From Arthrobacter sp. 18067 (GTDB taxonomy: Bacteria; Actinomycetota; Actinomycetes; Actinomycetales; Micrococcaceae), in the NCBI RefSeq assembly GCF_902706295.1, contig NZ_CACSJJ010000010.1:62001-126000 (forward strand): a stretch of 64,000 nucleotides of DNA, written 5' to 3'. Below, one piece after another: positions 34,562 to 43,231 of the stretch (positions are counted from its first letter, which is position 1; each line of letters starts with the position of its first letter). The notes under the pieces were generated by a model that saw nothing but the letters and a program-made list of their open reading frames with translations, ran no database searches and was not told where the DNA came from. Both the position numbers and the translations under genes were made by a program.

Positions 34562-35350
34562 ATGTCAGCACTCGAAGGCAGGACAGCAATCGTCACTGGC
34601 GGGGCAACCAAAGTGGGCCACGGCGTGGTGACCGCCCTGCGCGACGCCGGAGCCACGGTGGTGATTGCGGACATAGTTCCCGACGGCGAATCGCTCACCG
34701 CCGGACTGGGCGACGGAATCCACTACTCCCACACGGACATCACCGACGACGCCGCCGTGAACGCTCTCCTGAGCGGGACGGTAGCCCAGCACGGCGGCCT
34801 GGACATCCTGGTGAACCTAGCCTGCACCTACAAGGATGACGGAGCCGCTTCCGGTCGCGCCGACTGGCTCGAAGCCCTCAACGTGAACCTCGTGAGCGCA
34901 GTAGTGGCAAGCAACGCAGCCCGCCCCTACCTCAAGGCCTCCGGGCACGGCGCCATCATCAACTTCACCTCGATCTCCAGCTCGATCGCCCAAACCGGCC
35001 GCTGGCTGTACCCGGCCAGCAAGGCCGCCTTGGTCCAGATCACGCGCAGCATGGCCGTGGACTTCGCGGAAGACGGCATCCGGGTCAATTCCGTGAGCCC
35101 GGGCTGGGTATGGAGCAACATCATGGACACCCTCAGCAACGGAAGCCTCGAAAAGACCGATTCCGTGGCCGCCCCGTTCCACGCCCTCAAGCGCGTAGGC
35201 CGGCCACATGAGGTGGGTGACGTCGTCGCGTTCCTTGCGAGCGACCAGGCCAGCTTCGTCACCGGGGCAGATTGGGCGGTCGACGGCGGCTACTCCGCAC
35301 TGGGTCCGGAACGCGCCGAAGAAACCATTCCGCTGCTGGCCGCCAACTAG
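34562..35350 (+). CDS. SDR-family dehydrogenase, first enzyme of the putative indole/isatin operon
   Basis: This 262-residue SDR has cofactor loop TGGATKVGHG, an acidic ADIVPDG after strand 2 (NAD preference), catalytic serine in NFTSISSS, and YPASK; the usual NNAG is NLAC. The C-terminal VDGGYSAL is classical. In known indole oxidation clusters an SDR oxidises the dihydrodiol or hydroxy-oxindole; I infer a similar step (towards dioxindole or isatin). It is the first large gene behind promoter copy R2, 44 bp before styA1. Confidence 0.85.
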   Translation: MSALEGRTAIVTGGATKVGHGVVTALRDAGATVVIADIVPDGESLTAGLGDGIHYSHTDITDDAAVNALLSGTVAQHGGLDILVNLACTYKDDGAASGRADWLEALNVNLVSAVVASNAARPYLKASGHGAIINFTSISSSIAQTGRWLYPASKAALVQITRSMAVDFAEDGIRVNSVSPGWVWSNIMDTLSNGSLEKTDSVAAPFHALKRVGRPHEVGDVVAFLASDQASFVTGADWAVDGGYSALGPERAEETIPLLAAN

Positions 35351-35394
35351 CACCACGCTTCACCACAACTTCCACCAGAGAGAAGGGCAACACC

Positions 35395-36636
35395 ATGACG
35401 CAACGCCACATCACCATCGTCGGGGCCGGCCAGTCCGGACTGCAGCTGGGCATCGGCCTGCTGGACGCCGGATTCCAGGTCACCACCATCTCCAATCGCA
35501 CGCCGGAAGAAATCCATGAAGGCAAAGTGGCCTCCAGCCAATGCATCTTCCACAACGCGCTGGAGCACGAGCGGGCGCTGGGGCTGGACTTCTGGCCTGA
35601 CGCCCCCACCGTGGACGGCATCTCGTTCACCATCCCCCACCCCGAGCTGCCGGGCGAGAAGGCGATCAGTTGGGCCTCCCGCCTGGACCACCACGCCAAG
35701 TCGATCGACCAGCGGGTGAAGTTCCCGCGGTTCATGGAGGAGTTCACGGCACGCGGCGGGGAGCTGGTCTTCGAAGACGCAGGCGTGGAAGAGCTGGAAA
35801 AGTACACGCAGAACTCGGATCTGGTCATTGTGGCCGCCGGCAAGGGCGAGATCGCCCAGCTGTTCACCCGCGACGCCGAACGCAGCACCTACGATGCCCC
35901 GCAGCGAGCCCTGGCCTTGACGTATGTCAAGGGCTTGAAGCCCCGCGAGGACTATTCAGCCGTTTCGTTCAACCTCATTCCGGGCGTTGGCGAGTACTTC
36001 GTGTTCCCCGCGCTCACCACCACCGGACCGTGCGAAATCATGGTCTTCGAAGGCGTGCCCGGCGGCCCGATGGACACATGGAAGGGCCTCACCCCGGAAA
36101 AGCATCTGGAGAATTCCAAGAACATCCTGAAGACCTTCCTGCCGTGGGAAGCCGAGCGGGCCACTGATGTGGAACTGACCGATGCCAATGGTGTCCTCCA
36201 GGGCAGGTTTGCCCCGACCGTCCGCCACCCGATTGCCACGCTGCCGAGCGGCCGGCAGGTACTGGGCCTGGCCGACGTCGTGGTCTTGAACGATCCCATC
36301 ACCGGACAGGGGTCCAACAATGCGAGCAAGTGCGCGGCGTCATATCTGGACAGCATCATCCAGCACGGTGGTGCGGTTTTCGACGCACCGTTCATGCAGG
36401 CGACGTTCGAGCGCTATTGGGATTACGCGCAGCACGTTGCACACTGGACGAATGCCCTCCTGGCCCCGCCGCCGCCCCATGTCCTTGAACTCCTGGGCGC
36501 CGCGAACAGCGAGCCGGACATCGCGCACCGCTTCGCCAACGGCTTCAACCATCCTCCGGAATTCCAGGATTGGTTCATGTACCCGGACAAAGCCGCCAAC
36601 TACCTTGCGAGCCTTTCTGCCGCCAAGGTTTCGTAG
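35395..36636 (+). CDS. styA1: StyA1-type flavoprotein monooxygenase (indole-monooxygenase fingerprint)
   Basis: This 413-residue group E flavoprotein monooxygenase has the FAD motif IVGAGQSGLQLGIGL at the N-terminus and NDPITGQGSNNASKCAASYL near the C-terminus, as in styrene monooxygenase StyA. Active-site positions that read N, V, H, Y, H, S in styrene epoxidases are S47, Q49, I51, V73, I76 and A101 here, the set I recall for indole monooxygenases. It needs reduced FAD, which the reductase domain of the next gene can supply. AGAAGGG lies 8 bp before the ATG. Expected reaction: indole to its 2,3-epoxide (inference). Confidence 0.88.
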   Translation: MTQRHITIVGAGQSGLQLGIGLLDAGFQVTTISNRTPEEIHEGKVASSQCIFHNALEHERALGLDFWPDAPTVDGISFTIPHPELPGEKAISWASRLDHHAKSIDQRVKFPRFMEEFTARGGELVFEDAGVEELEKYTQNSDLVIVAAGKGEIAQLFTRDAERSTYDAPQRALALTYVKGLKPREDYSAVSFNLIPGVGEYFVFPALTTTGPCEIMVFEGVPGGPMDTWKGLTPEKHLENSKNILKTFLPWEAERATDVELTDANGVLQGRFAPTVRHPIATLPSGRQVLGLADVVVLNDPITGQGSNNASKCAASYLDSIIQHGGAVFDAPFMQATFERYWDYAQHVAHWTNALLAPPPPHVLELLGAANSEPDIAHRFANGFNHPPEFQDWFMYPDKAANYLASLSAAKVS

Positions 36637-36663
36637 CACAACCCTGCTAATAAGGACTCAATC

Positions 36664-38427
36664 ATGCGAAAGATAGCAATCGTGGGGGCCGGGGAATCCG
36701 GCGCCCAGCTGGCTTTGGGCCTGCAACGGGACGGCTACGCGGTAACACTCTTGTCCGACCGTTCCGCGGCCCAGATCCGCACCGGCAAGGTCATGTCCAG
36801 CCAGTGCATGTTCTCCACAGCCCTCGACGCCGAGGCCCAATTGGGGACAGCGCTCACGGAATTCTACGGGTCCGGATCAGTACCGGAGATCGACTCCATC
36901 CAGTTGCGCGTGGAAGCCGACGAACCCATCGAGTGGCAAGCTCCCTTGGACGGGCCCGCCCGTTCCATCGACCAGCGGATCAAGAGTGCCCTGTGGATCG
37001 AGACCTTCGTGTCCAACGGCGGCGACTTCCGGATCGAGAAGGTCACCCCACGCATGCTCGAAGAGCTGGCCCGCGACTACGAACTCGTCATTGTGAGCAC
37101 TGGCAAGGGCGAGATCGGCCAGATCTTCCCGCGCGACAAGGCGAAGTCGCCCTTCGACCGGCCGCAGCGCGTTCTGGCACTGAACTACGTCAAGCCCGAC
37201 GGCGGTGCTGCCGCCGGCGCCACCGACGCGTCACCCGACAGCAACCCCAGCGGCGGCGACGCCATCCGCATGTCCATGGCACCCGGCGTCGGCGAGTTCT
37301 TCACGTTCCCAGGCCTGACCGTCTCCGGCCCCTGCCGCATGATGGTGTTCGAGGGCGTGGTGGGTGGCCCCATGGACCGTTGGACCGACGTCGGGACCCC
37401 AGAAGAGCAACTCGGGCGATCACTGGAGATCCTGCGCGAGCACTTCCCGCACGAGGCAGAAAACTTCGCCACCGCGGAACTGACCGATAGCGGCGCCACG
37501 CTCCTGGGACGCATCACGCCCACGGTAAGATCCGCCGTCGGGGAACTTGGGAACGGCAGTCTGGTCTTCGGCCTGGGCGACGCCGTGCTCCTCAACGATC
37601 CCCTCACCGGGCAAGGTTCCAACAACGCCACGCTGGCCGCCAAGTACTACCTTGATTCGATCGTTCGCCGTGGCCAGCAGCCTTTTGACCGCGCCTGGAT
37701 GGAGCGGACATTCGACGAGTTCTGGCGTGGTTGGGGTCAGTGGGCGGTTGAGTGGACCAACGATCTGCTCAAGCCGCGCAGGGACCACCAGAAGACACTG
37801 CTGCGCGAGGCTGCGGAGCATCCGGCATTGGCAGCGAGCATTGTGGGCGGGTTCGATGATCCGCGGACGTCGTACCCTTGGTGGTTCGATCCCACTGCAG
37901 CAGCGGACTCCATGCAGGCCCGCAAAGAAGAAGACACGTCGGTTTTCGACGTCCGTGATTTCAGGGGCGCGTTGGGCCAGTTCGCCACGGGGGTTACCGT
38001 GGTGACCACTGTTGCCGCCGACGGCCGGAAGGTGGGAATGACCGCGAATTCCTTCACGTCAGTCTCCATGGAACCGCCACTGGTGCTGTGGTGCCCCAGC
38101 AAGCGCGCACCAAGCCTGGGCGACTTCGAGGATGCCACGCACTTCGCCATCAACATCCTGGCCAGCGACCAACACGTCCTGTCCCGTCAGTTCGCAACGC
38201 CGGCAACCGACAAATTCGCCGGGACGGAGACAACCGAGGGCATCGCCGGCGTCCCGCTGTTGGACGGCGCCGTGGCCACTTTCCAGTGCCGCACGGTCTC
38301 CCGGCATGACGCCGGCGACCACGTCATCTATGTGGGTGAAGTGGAGAGCTACAACTACGACGGCGGCGCTCCCCTGGTGTTCCACGCCGGCAAATACCAC
38401 GCCACCGCCAGCCACCCGGATTTCTAG
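36664..38427 (+). CDS. styA2B: StyA2B: monooxygenase fused to flavin reductase
   Basis: This 587-residue natural fusion has a StyA-type monooxygenase at residues 1-410 (IVGAGESGAQLALGL; NDPLTGQGSNNATLAAKYYL). A short linker leads to a StyB-type flavin reductase at about 425-587 (DFRGALGQFATGVTVVTT, GMTANSFTSVSMEPPLVLWCP, GKYHA). It is the self-sufficient type known from Rhodococcus opacus 1CP, where StyA1 also borrows reduced FAD from it. Fingerprint residues S45, Q47, M49, I76, I79 and A99 fit indole rather than styrene monooxygenases. An extra loop, rich in Ala, Ser and Gly (near residue 180-195), is absent from StyA1. It starts 27 bp after styA1. Confidence 0.9.
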   Translation: MRKIAIVGAGESGAQLALGLQRDGYAVTLLSDRSAAQIRTGKVMSSQCMFSTALDAEAQLGTALTEFYGSGSVPEIDSIQLRVEADEPIEWQAPLDGPARSIDQRIKSALWIETFVSNGGDFRIEKVTPRMLEELARDYELVIVSTGKGEIGQIFPRDKAKSPFDRPQRVLALNYVKPDGGAAAGATDASPDSNPSGGDAIRMSMAPGVGEFFTFPGLTVSGPCRMMVFEGVVGGPMDRWTDVGTPEEQLGRSLEILREHFPHEAENFATAELTDSGATLLGRITPTVRSAVGELGNGSLVFGLGDAVLLNDPLTGQGSNNATLAAKYYLDSIVRRGQQPFDRAWMERTFDEFWRGWGQWAVEWTNDLLKPRRDHQKTLLREAAEHPALAASIVGGFDDPRTSYPWWFDPTAAADSMQARKEEDTSVFDVRDFRGALGQFATGVTVVTTVAADGRKVGMTANSFTSVSMEPPLVLWCPSKRAPSLGDFEDATHFAINILASDQHVLSRQFATPATDKFAGTETTEGIAGVPLLDGAVATFQCRTVSRHDAGDHVIYVGEVESYNYDGGAPLVFHAGKYHATASHPDF

Positions 38428-38444
38428 TTTTGAAAGGAGCGGAT

Positions 38445-40076
38445 ATGGACCATTCCGTTGATGTCGCAATCATTGGCTCGGGCATCAATTCCCTGGTCGC
38501 GGCAGCCGAGTTGGCCCTGGACGGGAAGCGCGTGTGCATTATCGAGCGTGCGGACCGGCTGGGAGGCTTCATCCACTCCTCGGAGCGGACCCTGCCGGGC
38601 TTTGTCCACGACTCCTTCTCTTCCTGGCATCCTCTGTTCGTGTCAGGCGGCGCGTACTCGGCGTTGGGCAAGGAGCTGCACGCCAGGGGGCTGGAATACT
38701 GCAACACCACCAGCGAGGTGACGGCGAGCGTTGCTGCGGACCCCGCCACGGGAGCCCAACGCGTGGTGATCGCTCACCGGGATCCGGCTGAAACAGCCGC
38801 CGCGTTCAAGATTCCGGGCGACCAGGCCGCCTATCTGGCCATGCTTGACGACCTCGGCCGGAACTCCGGCACGGTTTTCGGGGCGTTCGGGGCAGAACTT
38901 CGATCGTTTGGGGAGGTCGCGAAAATCGCCTTCGGGGCCGTCCGACGCGGGCGTTTCTCCGGGACAGAGGCTTTTGTCCGTGACTCGGTGATGAGCGGAC
39001 GGAACTACGTACGGAGCCGCTTCGATGGCTGGGAAGCTGACCAGCTGTGGTCCCCCTGGCTCTTGCATGCAGGGCTGGGCCCGGACCAGGCAACAGGCGG
39101 GGTGATGTTGCCGGTGATGGCCATGAGCATGCACGGCTTCGGGCTGCCGGTGGTGAAGGGCGGGGCTGCGCAGTTTGTGGCCGCTTTTGAGTCTCTGATG
39201 CGGGACAACGGGGTGCGGATCCTGCTGGGCGCTGAGGCGGAGGAGATCCTGGTTTCGGGCACAACTGTAACGGGGGTCCGGACCTCGCAGGGCAGTCTTT
39301 CAGCCGGTACCGTGCTGGCCAACGTCTCTCCCCAAGCACTCTACGGACACCTTCTCAGCCAGCCGCCGGCCGGAACCGCCGCGGCTGCCGAACGCTACCA
39401 GAACGGCCGTGGTGCGATGCAGATCCACCTCGCCTTGAATAAGCCCGTGGAGTGGCTCGATCCCCGGCTCAACCGGGTTCCGCTGGTTCACATCAGCAAC
39501 GGTTCGGACAGCACAGGTATTGCGTGCGCCCAGGCCGAGGCCGGCCTGCTGCCCAGCGAGCCCACGGTGGTGGTGGGCCAGCAGTGCGTCCTGGATCCAT
39601 CGCGGGCACCGGAAGGCAAGGCCACGCTGTGGCTGCAGCTGCAGGAATTGCCGTTCACCCCGGTGGGAGACGCTGCCGGAGAACTTTCGGTTGAGGATGG
39701 GTGGACCGACGAACTGAAGCAGGGCTACCTGGAGCGCGTTCTAGCCCGGCTGGAGCATTTCGCCCCTGGCACCCGGGCTACGGTCCTGGCCTCGGACATC
39801 ATCGCCCCGACGGATCTGTTCGCCGCGAACCCCAACGCAGTGAACGGCGACCCCTACGGAGGCTCCGCCGAGCTCTTCCAGAACCTCCTCTGGCGGCCCT
39901 TCCCGCAGGCAGCGGGACACCGGACTGCCATCCAGGGGCTCTGGCATATCGGCGCCTCAACCCACCCGGGCCCCGGACTGTCAGGCGGTTCCGGGCACCT
40001 GGTGGCCCAAAAACTGACCACACAGCCATCCCGTTTTTCCCGTTTTCAAGCAGCACTGAAACCAAGCAAGCGATAG
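38445..40076 (+). CDS. FAD-dependent oxidoreductase, phytoene-desaturase-like
   Basis: This 543-residue flavoprotein of the COG1233 type has the N-terminal dinucleotide motif AIIGSGINSLVAAAELAL, ERADRLGGFIHSSE, and the C-terminal substrate/FAD segment GLWHIGASTHPGPGLSGGSG. The family covers carotenoid desaturases and many amine or alcohol oxidoreductases; the exact reaction is unknown. AAAGGAGC lies 6 bp before ATG 38445 and decides the start. In this operon it could complete oxidation of an oxindole to isatin (inference only). Confidence 0.82.
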   Translation: MDHSVDVAIIGSGINSLVAAAELALDGKRVCIIERADRLGGFIHSSERTLPGFVHDSFSSWHPLFVSGGAYSALGKELHARGLEYCNTTSEVTASVAADPATGAQRVVIAHRDPAETAAAFKIPGDQAAYLAMLDDLGRNSGTVFGAFGAELRSFGEVAKIAFGAVRRGRFSGTEAFVRDSVMSGRNYVRSRFDGWEADQLWSPWLLHAGLGPDQATGGVMLPVMAMSMHGFGLPVVKGGAAQFVAAFESLMRDNGVRILLGAEAEEILVSGTTVTGVRTSQGSLSAGTVLANVSPQALYGHLLSQPPAGTAAAAERYQNGRGAMQIHLALNKPVEWLDPRLNRVPLVHISNGSDSTGIACAQAEAGLLPSEPTVVVGQQCVLDPSRAPEGKATLWLQLQELPFTPVGDAAGELSVEDGWTDELKQGYLERVLARLEHFAPGTRATVLASDIIAPTDLFAANPNAVNGDPYGGSAELFQNLLWRPFPQAAGHRTAIQGLWHIGASTHPGPGLSGGSGHLVAQKLTTQPSRFSRFQAALKPSKR

Positions 40077-40083
40077 GAGAACA

Positions 40084-40860
40084 ATGTCTGTTCTGGCCGG
40101 GCTCACTGCAGCCCTTTCGAGCGGTTCGGTGGAGATCATCGACCTCACCACGCCCCTGAGTTCCGAAACCCCCATCCTGAACCTGCCGCAGCCGTTCGCG
40201 AACACGGTGGGCTTGTCCGTCTCGCCCGTGAGCAATTTCGACGACGCCGGCCCGGCCTGGGCGTGGAACGACGTAACCGTGGGCGAACATGCCGGGACGC
40301 ACCTGGACGCTCCGGTGCACTGGATCACGGGCAAGGACGGCAAGTCCGTGGACCAGATCGAGCCGCAGCGACTGGTTGGTCCCGTTGTGGTGATCGACAA
40401 GACCGCAGAAGTTGCCGCGGACCCGGATTTCCTCCTCGAACCGGAGCACTTCGAACAGTGGCAGGAAGAGCACGGCGCCCTCCCCGGGAACTGCTGGATC
40501 ATCTTCCGGACCGGCTGGGCGGCCCGCGGCACCGACGCCGCGGCTTTCGCCAACGCGGACGACGCCGGACCCCACACACCGGGGGTCTCCGCGGCAGGTG
40601 CCAAGTGGCTCGCCGGCAACGCCTCCATCAGCGGTTTCGGTGTTGAAACCGTGGGCATCGACGCCGGCCAGGCTGGTGCCCTGGATCCGATGTTCCCCGT
40701 CCACTCATTCCTGCTCGGAGCGGACAAGTACGGCGTCACCTCGCTGCGGAACGTGGACCGGCTCCCCGTCACGGGCGCCACGCTGGTGGTTGCTCCCTTG
40801 CCGATCGTCGGCGGCACGGGCAGCCCGAGCCGGGTATACGCGTTGGTGGAAAAAGCATGA
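40084..40860 (+). CDS. Metal-dependent cyclase-family hydrolase, probable isatin hydrolase
   Basis: This 258-residue protein has the family's metal-binding motif HAGTHLDAPVHW (about residues 70-81) and the downstream VETVGIDAGQAGALDPMFPVH. The family includes kynurenine formamidase and isatin hydrolase, which opens the lactam ring of isatin to isatinate. Kynurenine formamidase is less likely because no tryptophan dioxygenase or kynureninase is nearby, while an indole monooxygenase and a TPP enzyme are. AGGAG lies 5 bp before the ATG. It overlaps the next gene by ATGA. Confidence 0.8.
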   Translation: MSVLAGLTAALSSGSVEIIDLTTPLSSETPILNLPQPFANTVGLSVSPVSNFDDAGPAWAWNDVTVGEHAGTHLDAPVHWITGKDGKSVDQIEPQRLVGPVVVIDKTAEVAADPDFLLEPEHFEQWQEEHGALPGNCWIIFRTGWAARGTDAAAFANADDAGPHTPGVSAAGAKWLAGNASISGFGVETVGIDAGQAGALDPMFPVHSFLLGADKYGVTSLRNVDRLPVTGATLVVAPLPIVGGTGSPSRVYALVEKA

Positions 40861-42533
40861 GTGAACAGGTTAGGGTTTCGGCCCTGGTGGGCAGGACGCT
40901 GGCCAAGCTCGGCGTCGGCCACGTGTTCGGTGTAGTGGGCAGCGGCAACTTCGACGTCACAAGCACCCTCATGGCCGAAGGTATCCCGTTCACCGCCACC
41001 CGGCACGAGGGCGGCGCCGCAACCATGGCAGACGCCTTTTCCCGGATGTCAGGCAAGGTTGGCGTGATCACCACGCATCAGGGCTGCGGGCTGAGCAACG
41101 CCATCACGGGGATCGGGGAGGCAGCGAAGGGCCGTACCCCAATGATCGTCCTGACTGCCGACACCCAAGCTGCCGCGATCAGGTCCAACTTCAAGATCGA
41201 CCAGGATGCCTTGGCCCGGAGCGTCGGCGCCGTCGCGGAACGGATCCACTCCCCCGCCACAGCTGTCGCGGACACCGCCAGGGCTTTCCGGACCGCAGTG
41301 AACGAGCGCCGCACGGTTGTCCTGAGCTTGCCGCTGGACGTCCAAAGTGCCACCGCTGCGGACGAGGTGGGTACCGTCGTCGTGCCTCAAGCTTTGAAGG
41401 TTCGCCCGGATGCTGCCGCCATTGGGCAACTGGTGGCGCTGATTTCCGCCGCCGAACGGCCGGTTTTCGTGGCCGGACGGGGCGGACGGGGCGCCCGGGA
41501 CGAAATCCTGGAGCTGGCGCACCATGCGGGGGCGCTGGTGGCGACGTCTGCTGTGGCAAACGGGCTGTTCAACGGCGACTCCCACAACCTCGGTATCTCC
41601 GGAGGTTTCTCCTCCCCGCTGACCGCCGAGTTGATCAGCGATGCGGACCTGATCGTGGGGTGGGGCTGCGCCTTGAATATGTGGACCATGCGGCATGGGC
41701 GGCTGATATCCGCCGTCGCGAACGTGGTGCAGATCGACGTTGAGGATTCCGCGCTGGGCGCGAACCGGCCCATCACCCTCGGGCTCCTGGGCGACTCGGC
41801 GCTGACGGCCGCCGACGCGTTGGAGGCATTGCGCGCCGTGCAGCCGGAGCCCGCCGAAAAGTACCGCACCGAAGCCAACGCCCTGGCCATCAAGCAGGGT
41901 TCGCGGTGGCGGGACGTTTCCACAGAAGACCTCTCTACGGCGACGTCCATCGATCCGCGCGTCCTTAGCCGCGAACTCGACTCCATGCTCCCCGCAGAGC
42001 GGATCGTGGCCGTCGATTCGGGCAATTTCATGGGCTATCCCAGCCAGTATCTTGCTGTGCCGGACGAGTTCGGTTTCTGCTTCACCCAAGCGTTCCAGGC
42101 GATCGGGTTGGGACTGTACACGGCGATCGGGGCCGCCTTGGCGCAACCGCACCGGCTGCCGGTCCTCGGCGCCGGAGATGGTGGATTCCTCATGGGCATC
42201 AGCGAACTGGAAACCGCCGCCCGGCTGAAACTGCCGCTGGTGTGCATCGTGTACAACGACGCCGCGTACGGAGCCGAGGTCCATCACTTCGCCTCGGAAC
42301 ATACAGAAGCAGACCTCTCCAGCGTGGTCTTCCCCGACACCGACATCGCCGCGATCGCCCGCGGCTTCGGGGCCGAAGGCGTGACCGTCCGGAACGTAGC
42401 CGACCTCGAAGCGATACGCCCGTGGATCGCCGCCTACGAAGCCGGAACGCAGGACCGCCCCTTGGTCATCGACGCGAAGATCGCTTCCGACGGTGGCTCG
42501 TGGTGGCTGGCTGAGGCGTTCCAGGGCCACTAA
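40857..42533 (+). CDS. TPP-dependent enzyme (acetolactate-synthase/benzoylformate-decarboxylase fold), possible isatinate decarboxylase
   Basis: This 558-residue three-domain TPP enzyme has the catalytic glutamate block TRHEGGAATMADAFSRM near residue 45-60, the central domain with PVFVAGRGGRG, and the TPP-Mg motif GDGGFLMGISELETAARLKL ending with IVYND (near 438-470). It is coupled by 4 bp to the isatin-hydrolase-like gene. Isatinate is 2-aminobenzoylformate, so a benzoylformate-decarboxylase-like enzyme next to an isatin hydrolase is chemically sensible. This is inference; acetolactate synthase activity is unlikely, as no small subunit gene or ilv gene is nearby. Confidence 0.82.
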   Translation: MSEQVRVSALVGRTLAKLGVGHVFGVVGSGNFDVTSTLMAEGIPFTATRHEGGAATMADAFSRMSGKVGVITTHQGCGLSNAITGIGEAAKGRTPMIVLTADTQAAAIRSNFKIDQDALARSVGAVAERIHSPATAVADTARAFRTAVNERRTVVLSLPLDVQSATAADEVGTVVVPQALKVRPDAAAIGQLVALISAAERPVFVAGRGGRGARDEILELAHHAGALVATSAVANGLFNGDSHNLGISGGFSSPLTAELISDADLIVGWGCALNMWTMRHGRLISAVANVVQIDVEDSALGANRPITLGLLGDSALTAADALEALRAVQPEPAEKYRTEANALAIKQGSRWRDVSTEDLSTATSIDPRVLSRELDSMLPAERIVAVDSGNFMGYPSQYLAVPDEFGFCFTQAFQAIGLGLYTAIGAALAQPHRLPVLGAGDGGFLMGISELETAARLKLPLVCIVYNDAAYGAEVHHFASEHTEADLSSVVFPDTDIAAIARGFGAEGVTVRNVADLEAIRPWIAAYEAGTQDRPLVIDAKIASDGGSWWLAEAFQGH

Positions 42534-42545
42534 GCGCGGGCAGCC

Positions 42546-42613
42546 CAACCAGGTCGCAGCAGAGCGCGTTTTGAGCTCTGAAAACGCGCTCTGCTGCTAC
42601 TTACATGGGTGGG
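42546..42613. repeat. Palindromic repeat family B, copy B1
   Basis: A perfect 17-bp stem (42556-42572 with 42581-42597; core GAGCGCGTTTT) with an 8-base loop, flanked by AGGTCGCAG on the left and CTTACATGGGTGGG on the right. These flanks are shared with B2 at 52780-52845. It separates the convergent TPP-enzyme and universal-stress-protein genes and could end both transcripts. Confidence 0.88.
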
Positions 42614-43045
42614 TTACGCGTCCACGTCCGTGTTGACGATGTACACGTCGCACGGAGCACCGTGTGCCACGCTGTTGGCGATGCTGCCCAGGACACGGCC
42701 GAGGCCCTTCATGCGCTTGTTGCCGACCACGATCAGCGAGGCATTGTTGGTCTCTGCGTAGTTGATCAGGGCATTGGCCGGAGTGCCGCGGGCTGCGAAG
42801 TACTTGACGCTGCCACCGGGGACGTCCAGTTCTTCGGAAACCTTGCGGGCGACGTATTCTGCGGAGTCTGCCGACGAGACGGTGATGCGGTCGCTGCCGC
42901 TGCCGAATTCTTCGATGCGGTCATCGGAGAAGCCGCTGATCACGTGCAGCTCGGCACCGAGAGCCGTGGCGAGCTTCGCTGCTGCAACTGCTGCGCGCTT
43001 GGCAGTCTCACTGTTGTCAACGCCGACGACAATAACTTCTGACAT
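42614..43045 (-). CDS. Universal stress protein (UspA family)
   Basis: This 143-residue single-domain Usp has the strand-1 motif IVVGVDNSETAKRA and the nucleotide signature IVVGNKRMKGLGRVLGSIANSVAHG (G-x2-G-x9-G-S/T). The signature suggests the ATP-binding subgroup, involved in stress or energy signalling. The stop codon directly abuts repeat B1. It is monocistronic; 186 bp separate it from the divergent dodecin gene. Confidence 0.9.
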   Translation of the reverse strand: MSEVIVVGVDNSETAKRAAVAAAKLATALGAELHVISGFSDDRIEEFGSGSDRITVSSADSAEYVARKVSEELDVPGGSVKYFAARGTPANALINYAETNNASLIVVGNKRMKGLGRVLGSIANSVAHGAPCDVYIVNTDVDA

Positions 43046-43231
43046 GAGTACTCCTGGTTGTGGGGATTCGCTGGGTGCTGCTGCAAGAAATCTACACTCA
43101 CCAGCAAGGACTCGGGCGAAAGCCGGGCCAAAGGGACTCTGGCCGCGCGGACATCAGTGGGCTAATCTGCATGGACGGCCTGCCTTGCGGGCCGGTTTCC
43201 AGAGATTCAGGGACCGATGATGAGGAGCACC

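Noticed and set aside
35395..38427. Styrene degradation cluster (styABCD)
   Set aside because: No styrene-oxide isomerase or phenylacetaldehyde dehydrogenase gene is present and active-site residues fit indole monooxygenases, so styrene is not the favoured substrate.
40084..40860. Kynurenine formamidase (KynB) of tryptophan catabolism
   Set aside because: The motif fits the family, but no tryptophan 2,3-dioxygenase or kynureninase gene is nearby, while isatin chemistry explains the neighbours better.
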